A program made the position numbers and the translations under genes. Shown piece after piece: positions 24,663 through 32,584 of a DNA stretch of 64,000 nt. The notes below the pieces were generated by a model that worked only from the letters and a program-made list of their open reading frames with translations, was not told where the DNA came from and did no database searches. This DNA comes from Lachnospiraceae bacterium (GTDB taxonomy: Bacteria; Bacillota; Clostridia; Lachnospirales; Lachnospiraceae). Position 1 is the stretch's first letter. Each line of letters begins with the position of its first letter. Where the stretch lies: assembly GCA_900768755.1 (NCBI GenBank), contig CAAGDV010000026.1, positions 92,886-156,885 of the forward strand. Direction: 5' to 3'.

Positions 24663-26216
24663 CTATGCCCTCACATCAAAAGAAAATCTCTTCACATCAA
24701 CGGGCGGAAGCTTCGCTTCAATCACATTTTTTTTGAAGCTGTAATCGCCGTCGTTAACCGATGCACTGAGTTTAACATTGTAGCCAAGCTTTATAAGACT
24801 TGCATTAAGCATGTCAAGATGCGCCTCAATATAATCGAGCGTCGCCTCGTCTTCAACCTTGAAATCGGTTGATACATCCTTGTTATTAAGCGTAACATAT
24901 ATGTCCAAAAGCCCGAGATGCTCCATGTTAAGATGCAGAAACGCCTTTAACTCGTCGCTTTCGGATTTTGTGCTTTTAGGTCTTTTGTAAACATACAAAT
25001 CCGCGTGTGCATTCTGCTCCGTCATTTTGAGCGGAAGCTGCACAAACGTCAGGAAATTGTTGAGTTCGTTCAAAAAATTGACATCGCCCGCAATATTTTT
25101 TCCGGCATCGGCGATTGGCATTGTACGAGGATTGTCAAAAAATCTCTCGCTAAGCCGTGCTGACGCCGACAAAACCCTTTCAAATAACCTGTTGACATTA
25201 TCTTTGTTAATCTCCGAAGGTTTCAGAAAAAAGCTTTCGTCGGTAATCTTATGCAAAAAAGCCTTAAGCTTTGCCGGAGTTTTTATGTCGGAAAAATCTT
25301 CTTTTGAAAAGTCAAAATCGGGTTTTATTGCACTTATGAATTCCCTGACTGTCGTAGGTATCGGCAGATTGTTTTTTGCAGGAACCGCAGTACTATTCTT
25401 ATCCGCGTCCATGTCAAAAACATCACTTCGTGCATTCGATGTGACGGCTTCGTTCGACAACGCGCCTTTATCGCCGTCAAAAACCGGCGACTCTTTGGCT
25501 AACGGCAGTTCCTTTGGCATATTCTGCACTTCATTATCTGACAAATCGGTCATTTCTTCCGGGATGGGAACCTCCCCCTCGGAAAAAACAGCATCAACCA
25601 CACTGTCAATCAGCGAGTTGACTTTGGCGGTAATTCCTTCGGAATAGTTGTAATAATCGTGGAGTGCCGCGATATTTTCATTTGTAACTGGAATGTTCAT
25701 TTTGCTCAGAAGAACAACATCCTCGGCAGTTGCAGTCTCGACATCATTAATGATCTTAACGTAGCGATTCAATGTATCGCTGTCGATAGGCATATTGTGC
25801 TTCATTAAATTAAGCACGAGATTGACCGTGGTGTCATTTACGGCAAGATTGGCATTCTGCAATGCCGTGCGGATTCCCCGTTCATTCAGAAGATTCGGGG
25901 CGGGATTATCGGATTTGAGAACGATTCGCTCCCCTTCGTTGGACTGAATCGTAAAAGAAGCGGTATCTCCGATATTATATGACAACGCATCCGAAAGTGT
26001 GGCCGTAATGTTTGCGTTATTGCCGACCAAAAGCGTAATCTGATTGCCCGTGATATTGGTCACCTGACCGGTAAAGGAATCTCCTTTTGTCATGGATAAA
26101 AGCATGGAAATTCCGGCCTCCTTGGAGGAAAGATTCCTAAGGAGGACCTCTCCGTCAGGAACGTCCTGATTCTGTGAATAATGGGAGTCAATAATATTGG
26201 AAATGTTAATATTCAT
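24663..26216 (-). CDS. FliK-like protein (YlqG type)
   Basis: A 517-residue hydrophilic protein. The N-terminal 110 residues include a small beta domain (GDSFTGQVTNITGNQITLLV). The middle is low-complexity and poorly conserved. The C-terminus (HLNMEHLGLLDIYVTLNN, then LDMLNASLIKLGYNVKLSAS) resembles the Flg_hook C-terminal domain of hook-length control protein FliK. In Bacillus the equivalent gene ylqG lies between rnhB and ylqH, exactly as here. It is not in a flagellar operon; its function is unknown. Confidence 0.75.
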   Translation of the reverse strand: MNINISNIIDSHYSQNQDVPDGEVLLRNLSSKEAGISMLLSMTKGDSFTGQVTNITGNQITLLVGNNANITATLSDALSYNIGDTASFTIQSNEGERIVLKSDNPAPNLLNERGIRTALQNANLAVNDTTVNLVLNLMKHNMPIDSDTLNRYVKIINDVETATAEDVVLLSKMNIPVTNENIAALHDYYNYSEGITAKVNSLIDSVVDAVFSEGEVPIPEEMTDLSDNEVQNMPKELPLAKESPVFDGDKGALSNEAVTSNARSDVFDMDADKNSTAVPAKNNLPIPTTVREFISAIKPDFDFSKEDFSDIKTPAKLKAFLHKITDESFFLKPSEINKDNVNRLFERVLSASARLSERFFDNPRTMPIADAGKNIAGDVNFLNELNNFLTFVQLPLKMTEQNAHADLYVYKRPKSTKSESDELKAFLHLNMEHLGLLDIYVTLNNKDVSTDFKVEDEATLDYIEAHLDMLNASLIKLGYNVKLSASVNDGDYSFKKNVIEAKLPPVDVKRFSFDVRA

Positions 26217-26229
26217 GTTTTCTCCGTTG

Positions 26230-26862
26230 TCAGTGCATCTTTTTCAGAAAAGACTTACGATGGATTGGACATGGGCCGTACTTGCGAAGGGCCTCGTAAT
26301 GTGCCTTGGTTCCGTAGCCTTTGTGTCCCGCAAAACCGTATTCAGGATACATTTTGTCATATTCTTCCATCATTCTGTCCCTGGTTACTTTTGCAATGAT
26401 GCTCGCCGCCGCAATACTCTGGCTTTTGGCGTCTCCCTTGACAAAAGGTACCTGCAGAATATCAACGCCGGGTATTGTAACTGCATCATTAAATAATATA
26501 TCGGGCGTTACCTTCAATTTGTCAATAGCGGCACGCATGGCTTCATAGGTCGCCTGCAAAATATTTATTTCATCAATTCTTTGCGGCGATACTATTCCGA
26601 CTCCCCACGCAACCGCTCCTTTGGTAATCTCGTCGTACAAAACCTCGCGCATCTTCTCGCTGAGTTTTTTTGAATCGTTGATGTAGAGTATGTCACAGTC
26701 TTTTGGCAAAATAACGGCGCCTGCCACCACAGGGCCGCACAAAGGGCCACGTCCTGCTTCGTCAATACCGCATATATATCTGTACTGCGCATATTCCCTC
26801 TCATATTTCTGCATATTATGTGTCCGCTCAATCTCGGCTTTAAGACGTTCTTCTTTAGTCAT
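26230..26862 (-). CDS. rnhB: Ribonuclease HII
   Basis: Removes ribonucleotides and RNA primers from DNA. About 210 residues. The catalytic region CGIDEAGRGPLCGPVVAGAV carries the first acidic pair, INDSKKLS and a later ASIIAKVTRDRMM complete the active site, and FAGHKGYGTKAHYEAL is conserved. The ATG at 26862 is chosen for the GGGAG upstream; the longer frame would run 71 bp into rbgA. It overlaps rbgA by 8 bp. Confidence 0.95.
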   Translation of the reverse strand: MTKEERLKAEIERTHNMQKYEREYAQYRYICGIDEAGRGPLCGPVVAGAVILPKDCDILYINDSKKLSEKMREVLYDEITKGAVAWGVGIVSPQRIDEINILQATYEAMRAAIDKLKVTPDILFNDAVTIPGVDILQVPFVKGDAKSQSIAAASIIAKVTRDRMMEEYDKMYPEYGFAGHKGYGTKAHYEALRKYGPCPIHRKSFLKKMH

Positions 26863-27727
26863 TCTTATTCTCTCCCGGAAGTTCAATTGTAAATCTGCCC
26901 AATCGCCCGCTTCTGAAATCATCAAAAAGAATCCGGACGGCCTTGTCCGTATCAGGCTCGCCGCCTTTTTTTAAGCAGCCTCTTTTAACAGCAATTTCTG
27001 ACAGAACCAATACAGGCTCATTCTGCTCAGTGACATCATAGCGTTCCTTAAGACACCCTTCACAATCTGTCTTAAGATATTCAATAAGGTGCAATGAAAG
27101 CTCCGTCATATCAATAATCCGGTCATTGATGGTTCCTATCCACGCCAGATGCACCCCGACCGTCTCATCCTCAAATTTGGGCCACAGTATTCCCGGAGTA
27201 TCCAAAAGCTCAACATCCTTATTAAGGCGTATCCACTGCTTGCCGATGGTTACACCGGGCTTGTTGCCGGTCTTTGCACACGCCTTGTTGGCATATGAAT
27301 TGATAAATGTTGATTTGCCCACATTGGGGATTCCCACAACCATCGCGCGCACAGGGCGGTTAAGAATTCCTTTTTTGCGGTCACGCTCCTTTTTGGCGGC
27401 ACACGCCTTTGCAATAATCGCCTTAACGGAATTCATGGACGAACGGTTTCTTGCATCCAGTGCCACGGCGTACGCTCCGAGGCTTTCATAGTGCCGTATC
27501 CATTCCTCAGTAGCCTTTGTGGAGGCAAGGTCTGCCTTGTTAAGTATTATGACCCTGAGCTTGTTCGCTGCCATCGCAGAAATGTCAGGATTACGGCTTG
27601 AAACAGGGATTCTTGCATCCACAATCTCAATCACCAAATCGATAAGTTTTATATCCTCAAGCATCATTCTTTTGGCCTTGGTCATGTGGCCGGGATACCA
27701 TTGGATGTTAATTTTATTATCACTCAT
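26855..27727 (-). CDS. rbgA: Ribosome biogenesis GTPase RbgA (YlqF)
   Basis: Circularly permuted GTPase needed for late 50S assembly. 290 residues. The permuted order is visible: IQWYPGHMTKAKR, then NKADLA (G4), then GIPNVGKSTF (G1) after it, and LDTPGILWP (G3). A C-terminal helical RNA-binding region follows. GGAATGAT lies before the ATG. It follows lepB by 92 bp. Confidence 0.95.
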   Translation of the reverse strand: MSDNKINIQWYPGHMTKAKRMMLEDIKLIDLVIEIVDARIPVSSRNPDISAMAANKLRVIILNKADLASTKATEEWIRHYESLGAYAVALDARNRSSMNSVKAIIAKACAAKKERDRKKGILNRPVRAMVVGIPNVGKSTFINSYANKACAKTGNKPGVTIGKQWIRLNKDVELLDTPGILWPKFEDETVGVHLAWIGTINDRIIDMTELSLHLIEYLKTDCEGCLKERYDVTEQNEPVLVLSEIAVKRGCLKKGGEPDTDKAVRILFDDFRSGRLGRFTIELPGENKND

Positions 27728-27819
27728 ATTATCATTCCATTCCGTATTAATTAATAAAAAATACCGCTATATTTCTTAACACTTGTAAGTATTCTTATCA
27801 TGGTTGTGCACCCCTGCAA

Positions 27820-28377
27820 TCAGTGTAACGAAAAATCAGCTAACGGATACACCGTAACCCATGCCTTGCCGATGATGGTGTCGTACTTTACAAGCCCGAC
27901 ATTGGAAAATCTGCTGTCATCACTGTTGTTGCGGTTATCCCCCAGCACAAAATATTCATCCTCCGCGAGTGTAATCGCCTCCCCTGCAATTCCTGCATTA
28001 TGTATAAAATCTTTGAACACATCGTCTGAAAGCAGCTTTCCGTCAATGTACACATATCCGTTAATTATCTGAACCGTCTCGCCCGGCAGCGCAATAATTC
28101 TCTTCACATATTTATCTGCCACGGATTTATCATCCGCCTCAAACACGATAATGTCATAACGCTTGGGGTCACTTATGCGGTAGATTGCCTCATCGATGAG
28201 CACTACGTCGTTATCCTTAAGCGTGCCCTCCATCGAGTAGCCGTATACCGTTGTGCTGTGAAAAAAAGACACCGTTATAAGGTAAGCTGCGCAGATAATC
28301 ATTGCGATGTCTATTATTAATTTTAGATACGGCTCATATGGCCTGTATACAATCTCTCGTTTCTTAAATGTTATCAT
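27820..28377 (-). CDS. lepB: Type I signal peptidase
   Basis: Membrane serine protease that removes signal peptides. About 185 residues with one N-terminal membrane anchor (IIDIAMIICAAYLITVSFF). The catalytic serine is in YGYSMEGTL and the lysine in DKYVKRIIALPGE; VLGDNRNNSDDSR completes the signature. The ATG at 28377 follows GGAAGA; a frame-extending TTG lies upstream. It has its own promoter just after the rplS terminator, so it is uncoupled from rplS. Confidence 0.95.
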   Translation of the reverse strand: MITFKKREIVYRPYEPYLKLIIDIAMIICAAYLITVSFFHSTTVYGYSMEGTLKDNDVVLIDEAIYRISDPKRYDIIVFEADDKSVADKYVKRIIALPGETVQIINGYVYIDGKLLSDDVFKDFIHNAGIAGEAITLAEDEYFVLGDNRNNSDDSRFSNVGLVKYDTIIGKAWVTVYPLADFSLH

Positions 28378-28416
28378 GATAATCTTCCGTTTCAACAATC
28401 AGAATTTTACTATTTA

Positions 28417-28445
28417 ATCTTAACATTGCGAGGGTACGTCGTCAA
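28417..28445 (-). promoter_or_regulatory. Sigma-A promoter of lepB
   Basis: Minus strand -35 TTGACG at 28445-28440, 17-bp spacer, -10 TAAGAT at 28422-28417. It lies between the rplS terminator and the lepB start. Confidence 0.65.
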
Positions 28446-28461
28446 GTAAGAGCATTTTGTG

Positions 28462-28500
28462 AAAAAGAAAAAGAGCTGTCACCCTAAACAGTGACAGCTC
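28462..28500 (-). terminator. Intrinsic terminator of rplS
   Basis: Perfect 10-bp stem GAGCTGTCAC/GTGACAGCTC at 28473-28500 with an 8-base loop, followed on the minus strand by two T5 runs separated by a C. It ends rplS cleanly. Confidence 0.93.
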
Positions 28501-28514
28501 CGATAATTACCGTA

Positions 28515-28862
28515 TTACTTAACAACTTCCTTAACCTTGGCAGACTTACCAACTCTGTCCCTCAAATAGAAGAGTTTTGCACGTCTTGCCTTACCATGTC
28601 TTACAACAGTAATTTCCTCAACGAAAGGTGAGTGTAAAGGCCATGTCTTCTCAACGCCTACGCCGTTAGAAATCTTTCTTACGGTGAATGTCTCACGGTT
28701 GCTTCCACCCTGTCTCTTAATTACGGTTCCTTCAAAAACCTGGATTCTCTCGCGATTACCCTCTTTGATCTTTGCTGATACCCTTACGGTATCTCCGACT
28801 CTGAACTCCGGTACAGACTCTTTCATCTGTGCTGCTTCAATGTTCTTGATAATGTCGTTCAT
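28515..28862 (-). CDS. rplS: 50S ribosomal protein L19
   Basis: 115 residues, normal for L19, which sits at the 30S-50S interface. Conserved features include FRVGDTVRV, ERIQVFEGTVI, ETFTVRKISNGVGVE, FPLHSP-like WPLHSPFVEEI and a basic tail RRAKLFYLRDR. AGGAGGATT precedes the ATG. It is preceded by a promoter and a structured leader of its own, although it sits in the trmD series, and ends at a strong terminator. Confidence 0.98.
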   Translation of the reverse strand: MNDIIKNIEAAQMKESVPEFRVGDTVRVSAKIKEGNRERIQVFEGTVIKRQGGSNRETFTVRKISNGVGVEKTWPLHSPFVEEITVVRHGKARRAKLFYLRDRVGKSAKVKEVVK

Positions 28863-28905
28863 TAAAAAATCCTCCTAAAATATGACGTTCTTAATACTTG
28901 TACCG

Positions 28906-28938
28906 TAACAGCGGACCGCCACTAATAAAATGCTGTTA
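28906..28938 (-). promoter_or_regulatory. Possible L19 leader hairpin
   Basis: In the rplS leader, TAACAGC and GCTGTTA form a perfect 7-bp stem around a 19-base loop containing GTGGCGGTCC. Other Firmicutes have an L19-binding leader at this place for autoregulation. I cannot align it to that RNA family by eye, so the function is inferred from position. Confidence 0.4.
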
Positions 28939-28952
28939 TACACAACTATCGT

Positions 28953-28981
28953 ATTTTAACACACAAATATGATAAATGCAA
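28953..28981 (-). promoter_or_regulatory. Sigma-A promoter of rplS
   Basis: Minus strand -35 TTGCAT at 28981-28976, 17-bp spacer, -10 TAAAAT at 28958-28953, just past the trmD stop. Confidence 0.75.
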
Positions 28982-28988
28982 TAGTTTT

Positions 28989-29735
28989 TTATATTTTATA
29001 CCTGCCTTCAGTGTAGACGGCAAGATATTTTCTGTCTTTTTCCGACAAATCTGCCTCCGCCAGAAGCTCCGGACGGTTGTCGTAGGTTCTCTCAAGGGAT
29101 TTCTGCCTGCGCCACTCTTCTATCCGTGCGTGATGTCCCGACATCAGAACCTCGGGAACCCGCTCTCCGTGAAACACTTCCGGTCTTGTGTACTGCGGAT
29201 ATTCCAAAAGATTATCATAGAAGGTCTCAAATTCACCGGAGGCCTCGTTAGACAAAACTCCTTTAACTTTTCTTGAGATAGCGTCAATCATAACCATTGC
29301 CGGGAGCTCGCCCCCTGTAAGTACATAGTCCCCGATTGACACATAATCGGTAACAATTTCATTAAGAATTCTCTCATCAACGCCCTCATAGTGTCCGCAT
29401 AAAAAGACAAGATTCGGACATTCCGCGAATTCCTCAGCCATCTTCTGGTTGAATACTTTTCCCTGCGGCGTCAGATAAATCGTCCTTATCGGTCCGTCCA
29501 TCTGCGAAGCAGCGGAAACATACGCCTCATATATAGGTTCAGGCTGCATTACCATTCCCGCACCGCCACCGTATGGGTAGTCGTCAACATGTCCGTGTTT
29601 ATTGTGCGAGAACTGTCGTATATCGGTAGCTTTTACACTGATATATCCGTTCTTAATCGCGCGCCCGGTTATACTCTCGTTAAGTCCCGACATAATCATA
29701 TCGGGGAAAAGAGTCAGAACATGAAAATTGGTCAT
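28989..29735 (-). CDS. trmD: tRNA (guanine-37-N1)-methyltransferase
   Basis: Methylates G37 next to the anticodon and prevents frameshifting. 248 residues with the knotted SPOUT fold: FHVLTLFPDMI, the proline- and glycine-rich cofactor loops LCGHYEGVDERI and SIGDYVLTGGELPAMVMID, and the tRNA-binding RPEVFHGERVPEVL. Its start overlaps the rimM stop (ATGA). The order rimM-trmD-rplS is classic. Confidence 0.97.
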   Translation of the reverse strand: MTNFHVLTLFPDMIMSGLNESITGRAIKNGYISVKATDIRQFSHNKHGHVDDYPYGGGAGMVMQPEPIYEAYVSAASQMDGPIRTIYLTPQGKVFNQKMAEEFAECPNLVFLCGHYEGVDERILNEIVTDYVSIGDYVLTGGELPAMVMIDAISRKVKGVLSNEASGEFETFYDNLLEYPQYTRPEVFHGERVPEVLMSGHHARIEEWRRQKSLERTYDNRPELLAEADLSEKDRKYLAVYTEGRYKI

Positions 29736-30244
29736 AAATCCATAAGCCCTTTCAATACATGCACCGTCATTATTCCTGCCGCAAGGTCAACATTCAGAAT
29801 ACACTGTTTTATGGCAGGAAAAAGATATTTATGCCCGTCCTGCGATGTAATCTCGTACACATCATTGGCGGCGGTTGTGAGCACATCGGTAAGTGTTCCA
29901 ATCTCTGCCGATTCCTCATCCACAACCCTTAATCCAATCAAATCGGCGATATAATATTCACCTTCATCAAGTTCAATAGCGTCCTCGCGCTTAACATAAA
30001 GTTCCGCCTGCTTATAAGGTTCAACAAGGTTGATATCATCAAATTGTTTGAACTTTATAATAACCATATTTTTAAAAAACGAAACATGAGCCACATCGAC
30101 TTCAAGCGTCTCACGCTTTGATTTTAATATGCATTTCTTAAGTTTTTTGAATCTGTTTATATCATCCGTGGTAGGAAAAACTTTAACCTCACCCTTAAGT
30201 CCGTGTGTGGATGATATTACTCCTATTCTGAATTCCTGTTCCAT
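29732..30244 (-). CDS. rimM: 16S rRNA processing protein RimM
   Basis: 30S maturation factor. About 170 residues: an N-terminal beta-barrel (RIGVISSTHGLKGEVKVFP) and a C-terminal PRC-barrel (EYYIADLIGLRVVDEE, YLFPAIKQCILNVD). The start at 30244 follows GAGGACAGC; a longer frame of ten codons is unlikely. A hairpin with a T-rich tail lies upstream, between it and khpA. Confidence 0.95.
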   Translation of the reverse strand: MEQEFRIGVISSTHGLKGEVKVFPTTDDINRFKKLKKCILKSKRETLEVDVAHVSFFKNMVIIKFKQFDDINLVEPYKQAELYVKREDAIELDEGEYYIADLIGLRVVDEESAEIGTLTDVLTTAANDVYEITSQDGHKYLFPAIKQCILNVDLAAGIMTVHVLKGLMDL

Positions 30245-30259
30245 GCTGTCCTCTTGCCG

Positions 30260-30308
30260 GTGAAAAAGAAACAAACGCCCAATCTTACCTTGCGGTCATG
30301 ATTGAGCG
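30260..30308 (-). terminator. Hairpin with T-rich tail between khpA and rimM
   Basis: CGCTCAATC and GATTGGGCG (30276-30308, one G-T pair, 15-base loop) are followed on the minus strand by TTTGTTTCTTTTTC. It could be a weak terminator or attenuator splitting rpsP-khpA from rimM-trmD. Confidence 0.55.
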
Positions 30309-30334
30309 TCCGAATCTTTGATGGTTGACCGGTG

Positions 30335-30562
30335 TTACATAATATCAACAATTACTTTCTTGTCTTCCTTGGTAGCAGCGGCCTTGACAACGGCACGGAT
30401 GGATTTGGCGATTCTGCCCTGTCTTCCGATTACCTTGCCTGTGTCAGCCGGAGAAACCTTAAGTTCAATAACAATTGCTTTTTCCTTAACTGTCTCAGTA
30501 ACTACCACTTCATCAGGATTGTCTACAAGAGCCTTTGCAATAATCTCAACTAACTCCTTCAT
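30335..30562 (-). CDS. khpA: KH-domain RNA-binding protein KhpA
   Basis: A 75-residue single KH domain with the RNA-binding GxxG loop as IGRQGRIAKSIRAVVK. KhpA forms a complex with KhpB (Jag) that binds RNA and affects cell division in some Firmicutes. AGGAGG precedes the ATG. It lies 22 bp after rpsP as in most Firmicutes. Confidence 0.93.
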   Translation of the reverse strand: MKELVEIIAKALVDNPDEVVVTETVKEKAIVIELKVSPADTGKVIGRQGRIAKSIRAVVKAAATKEDKKVIVDIM

Positions 30563-30584
30563 TTAATTACCTCCTGACCCGAAA

Positions 30585-30830
30585 TTATTTCTCAATTCCG
30601 GCAAGCTTGAAGATCTTTCCTACAACTTCTGTAGGCTGAGCACCTGCTGCAAGCCACTTCTTTGCTGATTCTTCATCAACTTTGAATGTGCTGGGATCAG
30701 TAGAAGGGTCATATGTTCCGATTTCATCTATAAATCTTCCATCTCTAGGAGATCTTGAATCTGCAACGATGATTCTGTAAAATGGAGCTTTCTTCTGTCC
30801 CATTCTTCTTAATCTGATTTTTACTGCCAT
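30585..30830 (-). CDS. rpsP: 30S ribosomal protein S16
   Basis: 81 residues, the normal size. It begins AVKIRLRRMGQKKAPFYRIIVADSR, contains RDGRFIDEIGTYDP and ends with the usual KLAGIE region. GGAGG precedes the ATG. It lies 32 bp after ffh. Confidence 0.98.
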   Translation of the reverse strand: MAVKIRLRRMGQKKAPFYRIIVADSRSPRDGRFIDEIGTYDPSTDPSTFKVDEESAKKWLAAGAQPTEVVGKIFKLAGIEK

Positions 30831-30862
30831 GTCTTTTTACCTCCATATATGCTGAAAATGTA

Positions 30863-32203
30863 TTAAAAAGGAAATCTGAATTTTCCTTTTCTACCGCCTT
30901 TCATCAAGCCCGGGAACTGTTTCATCATCTTCTTCATCTGTTCCTGCTGCTTGACAAGTCTGTTGACCTCCGCGATGTCAACTCCTGCGCCTTTTGCAAT
31001 TCTGTTCTTTCTCGAAGGATTGAGTAATTTGGGGTTCGCCCGTTCCTTCGGAGTCATCGAAAGAATAATTGCTTCGACTTTGTCAATCTGGCGCTCGTCG
31101 ACATTCTCTGCGGCGCCTTTCATCTGACTGTTCATGCCCGGCATCATATTCATTACACTGCCTAATCCGCCGAGCTTCTTAACCTGTCTGAATGATTCAA
31201 GATAATCATTGAAATCAAATTCGGACTTGCGGAGCTTGCGCTCCATCTCTTTGGCCTTCTCCTCATCAATATTGGCCTGCGCCTTCTCAATAAGGGTGAG
31301 CACATCGCCCATGCCGAGTATTCTTGATGCCATACGGTCCGGATAAAACTGCTCCAGATCCGAAAGCTTCTCGCCCATACCTGCATATAAAATAGGTTTG
31401 CCGGTAACGGCTTTTATTGAAAGCGCGGCACCGCCCCTGGTATCACCGTCAAGCTTTGTGAGGACTACGCCGTCAACTCCTACCAAATCATTAAATGAAC
31501 TCGCTACATTTACCGCATCCTGTCCTGTCATTGCATCGACAACAAGGATTGTCTGATAAACGCTCACCGTGTTTTTAATATCTTTAAGCTCATTCATCAT
31601 GTCTTCATCAACATGAAGACGGCCCGCCGTATCGAGAATAACAACATTGTTGCTGTTCTTCTTTGCGTGCTCGACTGCCGCAGCAGCAATCTGTGCGGGA
31701 TTAACCTGGTCGCCCATCTCAAAAACAGGGATTCCGACCTTCTCACCATTGACCTGCAGCTGCTTAATAGCCGCCGGCCTGTATACGTCACAGGCAACCA
31801 AAAGCGGTCTTCTGCCTTTCTCACGCATCTTTGCGGCAATCTTGGCAGTTGTCGTCGTCTTACCTGCACCCTGAAGACCAACCATCATAATTACGGTCGG
31901 CTCACCGTCTCTTCTGACAGCAATCTCGGTTGTCTCACTTCCCATGAGATTAACCATCTCTTCATTGACAATCTTGACAACCATCTGTCCCGGTGTAAGC
32001 GACTGCATGACATCGGTTCCGACCGCCCTTTCGGTTACGGTGTTGACAAACTGCTTCACAACCTTGAAGTTAACGTCCGCCTCCAAAAGTGCCATCTTGA
32101 CTTCCTTCATAGCGGTCTTGACGTCATCCTCCGAAAGGCGTCCCTTGCCTCTGAGCTTCTTAAATATATTCTGTAATTTTTCTGATAAACTGTCAAAAGC
32201 CAT
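30863..32203 (-). CDS. ffh: Signal recognition particle protein Ffh
   Basis: GTPase of the signal recognition particle that binds 4.5S/6S RNA and nascent signal sequences. 446 residues: N-domain, G-domain with GLQGAGKTTT, DTAGRL and TKLDGD, and the methionine-rich M-domain (MNMMPGMNSQMKG, EQMKKMMKQFPGLMKG). It lies 2 bp after ylxM and 32 bp before rpsP. Its receptor ftsY is in the same window, upstream. Confidence 0.98.
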   Translation of the reverse strand: MAFDSLSEKLQNIFKKLRGKGRLSEDDVKTAMKEVKMALLEADVNFKVVKQFVNTVTERAVGTDVMQSLTPGQMVVKIVNEEMVNLMGSETTEIAVRRDGEPTVIMMVGLQGAGKTTTTAKIAAKMREKGRRPLLVACDVYRPAAIKQLQVNGEKVGIPVFEMGDQVNPAQIAAAAVEHAKKNSNNVVILDTAGRLHVDEDMMNELKDIKNTVSVYQTILVVDAMTGQDAVNVASSFNDLVGVDGVVLTKLDGDTRGGAALSIKAVTGKPILYAGMGEKLSDLEQFYPDRMASRILGMGDVLTLIEKAQANIDEEKAKEMERKLRKSEFDFNDYLESFRQVKKLGGLGSVMNMMPGMNSQMKGAAENVDERQIDKVEAIILSMTPKERANPKLLNPSRKNRIAKGAGVDIAEVNRLVKQQEQMKKMMKQFPGLMKGGRKGKFRFPF

Positions 32204-32205
32204 AT

Positions 32206-32538
32206 CTACAACTCATCCAATATTTCTTCGGTTATGGATATTATCCTGCGCCCCGCATCATTCTCAATGGAACGTGCGACCTCGTCAATCTCGTTAACCT
32301 TGCCCTTGATGCTTAAAAATCTGCTCACAAGATGAAGCTTATCCTCATATCCGTTGAGAGTCTTATCAATCCTCTTTATCAGATCAAAAACAGCCTGACG
32401 GCTTATGCCAAGCTCCTCCGCAATCTCTCCGAGTGACAGATTGTCAAGAACATATTCTTCATATACCGATTTCTGATGCTCGTTAAGTAATTCCCCATAG
32501 AAATCATATAACAGAGCCTGCTGAACAATTTTCTCCAT
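32206..32538 (-). CDS. ylxM: YlxM-like DNA-binding protein
   Basis: A 110-residue protein with a sigma-70 region 4-like helix-turn-helix (LSLGEIAEELGISRQAVFDLIKR). YlxM is encoded next to ffh throughout Firmicutes and is thought to bind or modulate the signal recognition particle. AAGGTG precedes the ATG. It has a near-consensus promoter overlapping the end of the YhaN-like gene. Confidence 0.93.
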   Translation of the reverse strand: MEKIVQQALLYDFYGELLNEHQKSVYEEYVLDNLSLGEIAEELGISRQAVFDLIKRIDKTLNGYEDKLHLVSRFLSIKGKVNEIDEVARSIENDAGRRIISITEEILDEL

Positions 32539-32542
32539 AACA

Positions 32543-32583
32543 TGACACCTTGCTTATAATATTACAGAAATTATATGGTGTCA
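32543..32583. repeat. Inverted repeat around the ylxM promoter
   Basis: TGACACC at 32543-32549 and GGTGTCA at 32577-32583 are perfect 7-bp inverted copies, one next to the start codon of ylxM and one over the -35 box, with the -10 box between them. It could be an operator or chance. Confidence 0.4.
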
Positions 32584-32584
32584 A
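32556..32584 (-). promoter_or_regulatory. Sigma-A promoter of ylxM-ffh
   Basis: Minus strand -35 TTGACA at 32584-32579, 17-bp spacer, -10 TATTAT at 32561-32556. The -35 box lies inside the last codons of the preceding gene. Confidence 0.75.

Noticed and set aside
25027..25647. Plus-strand open frame opposite the YlqG-like gene
   Set aside because: Serine-rich shadow of a low-complexity coding region; no start signal.
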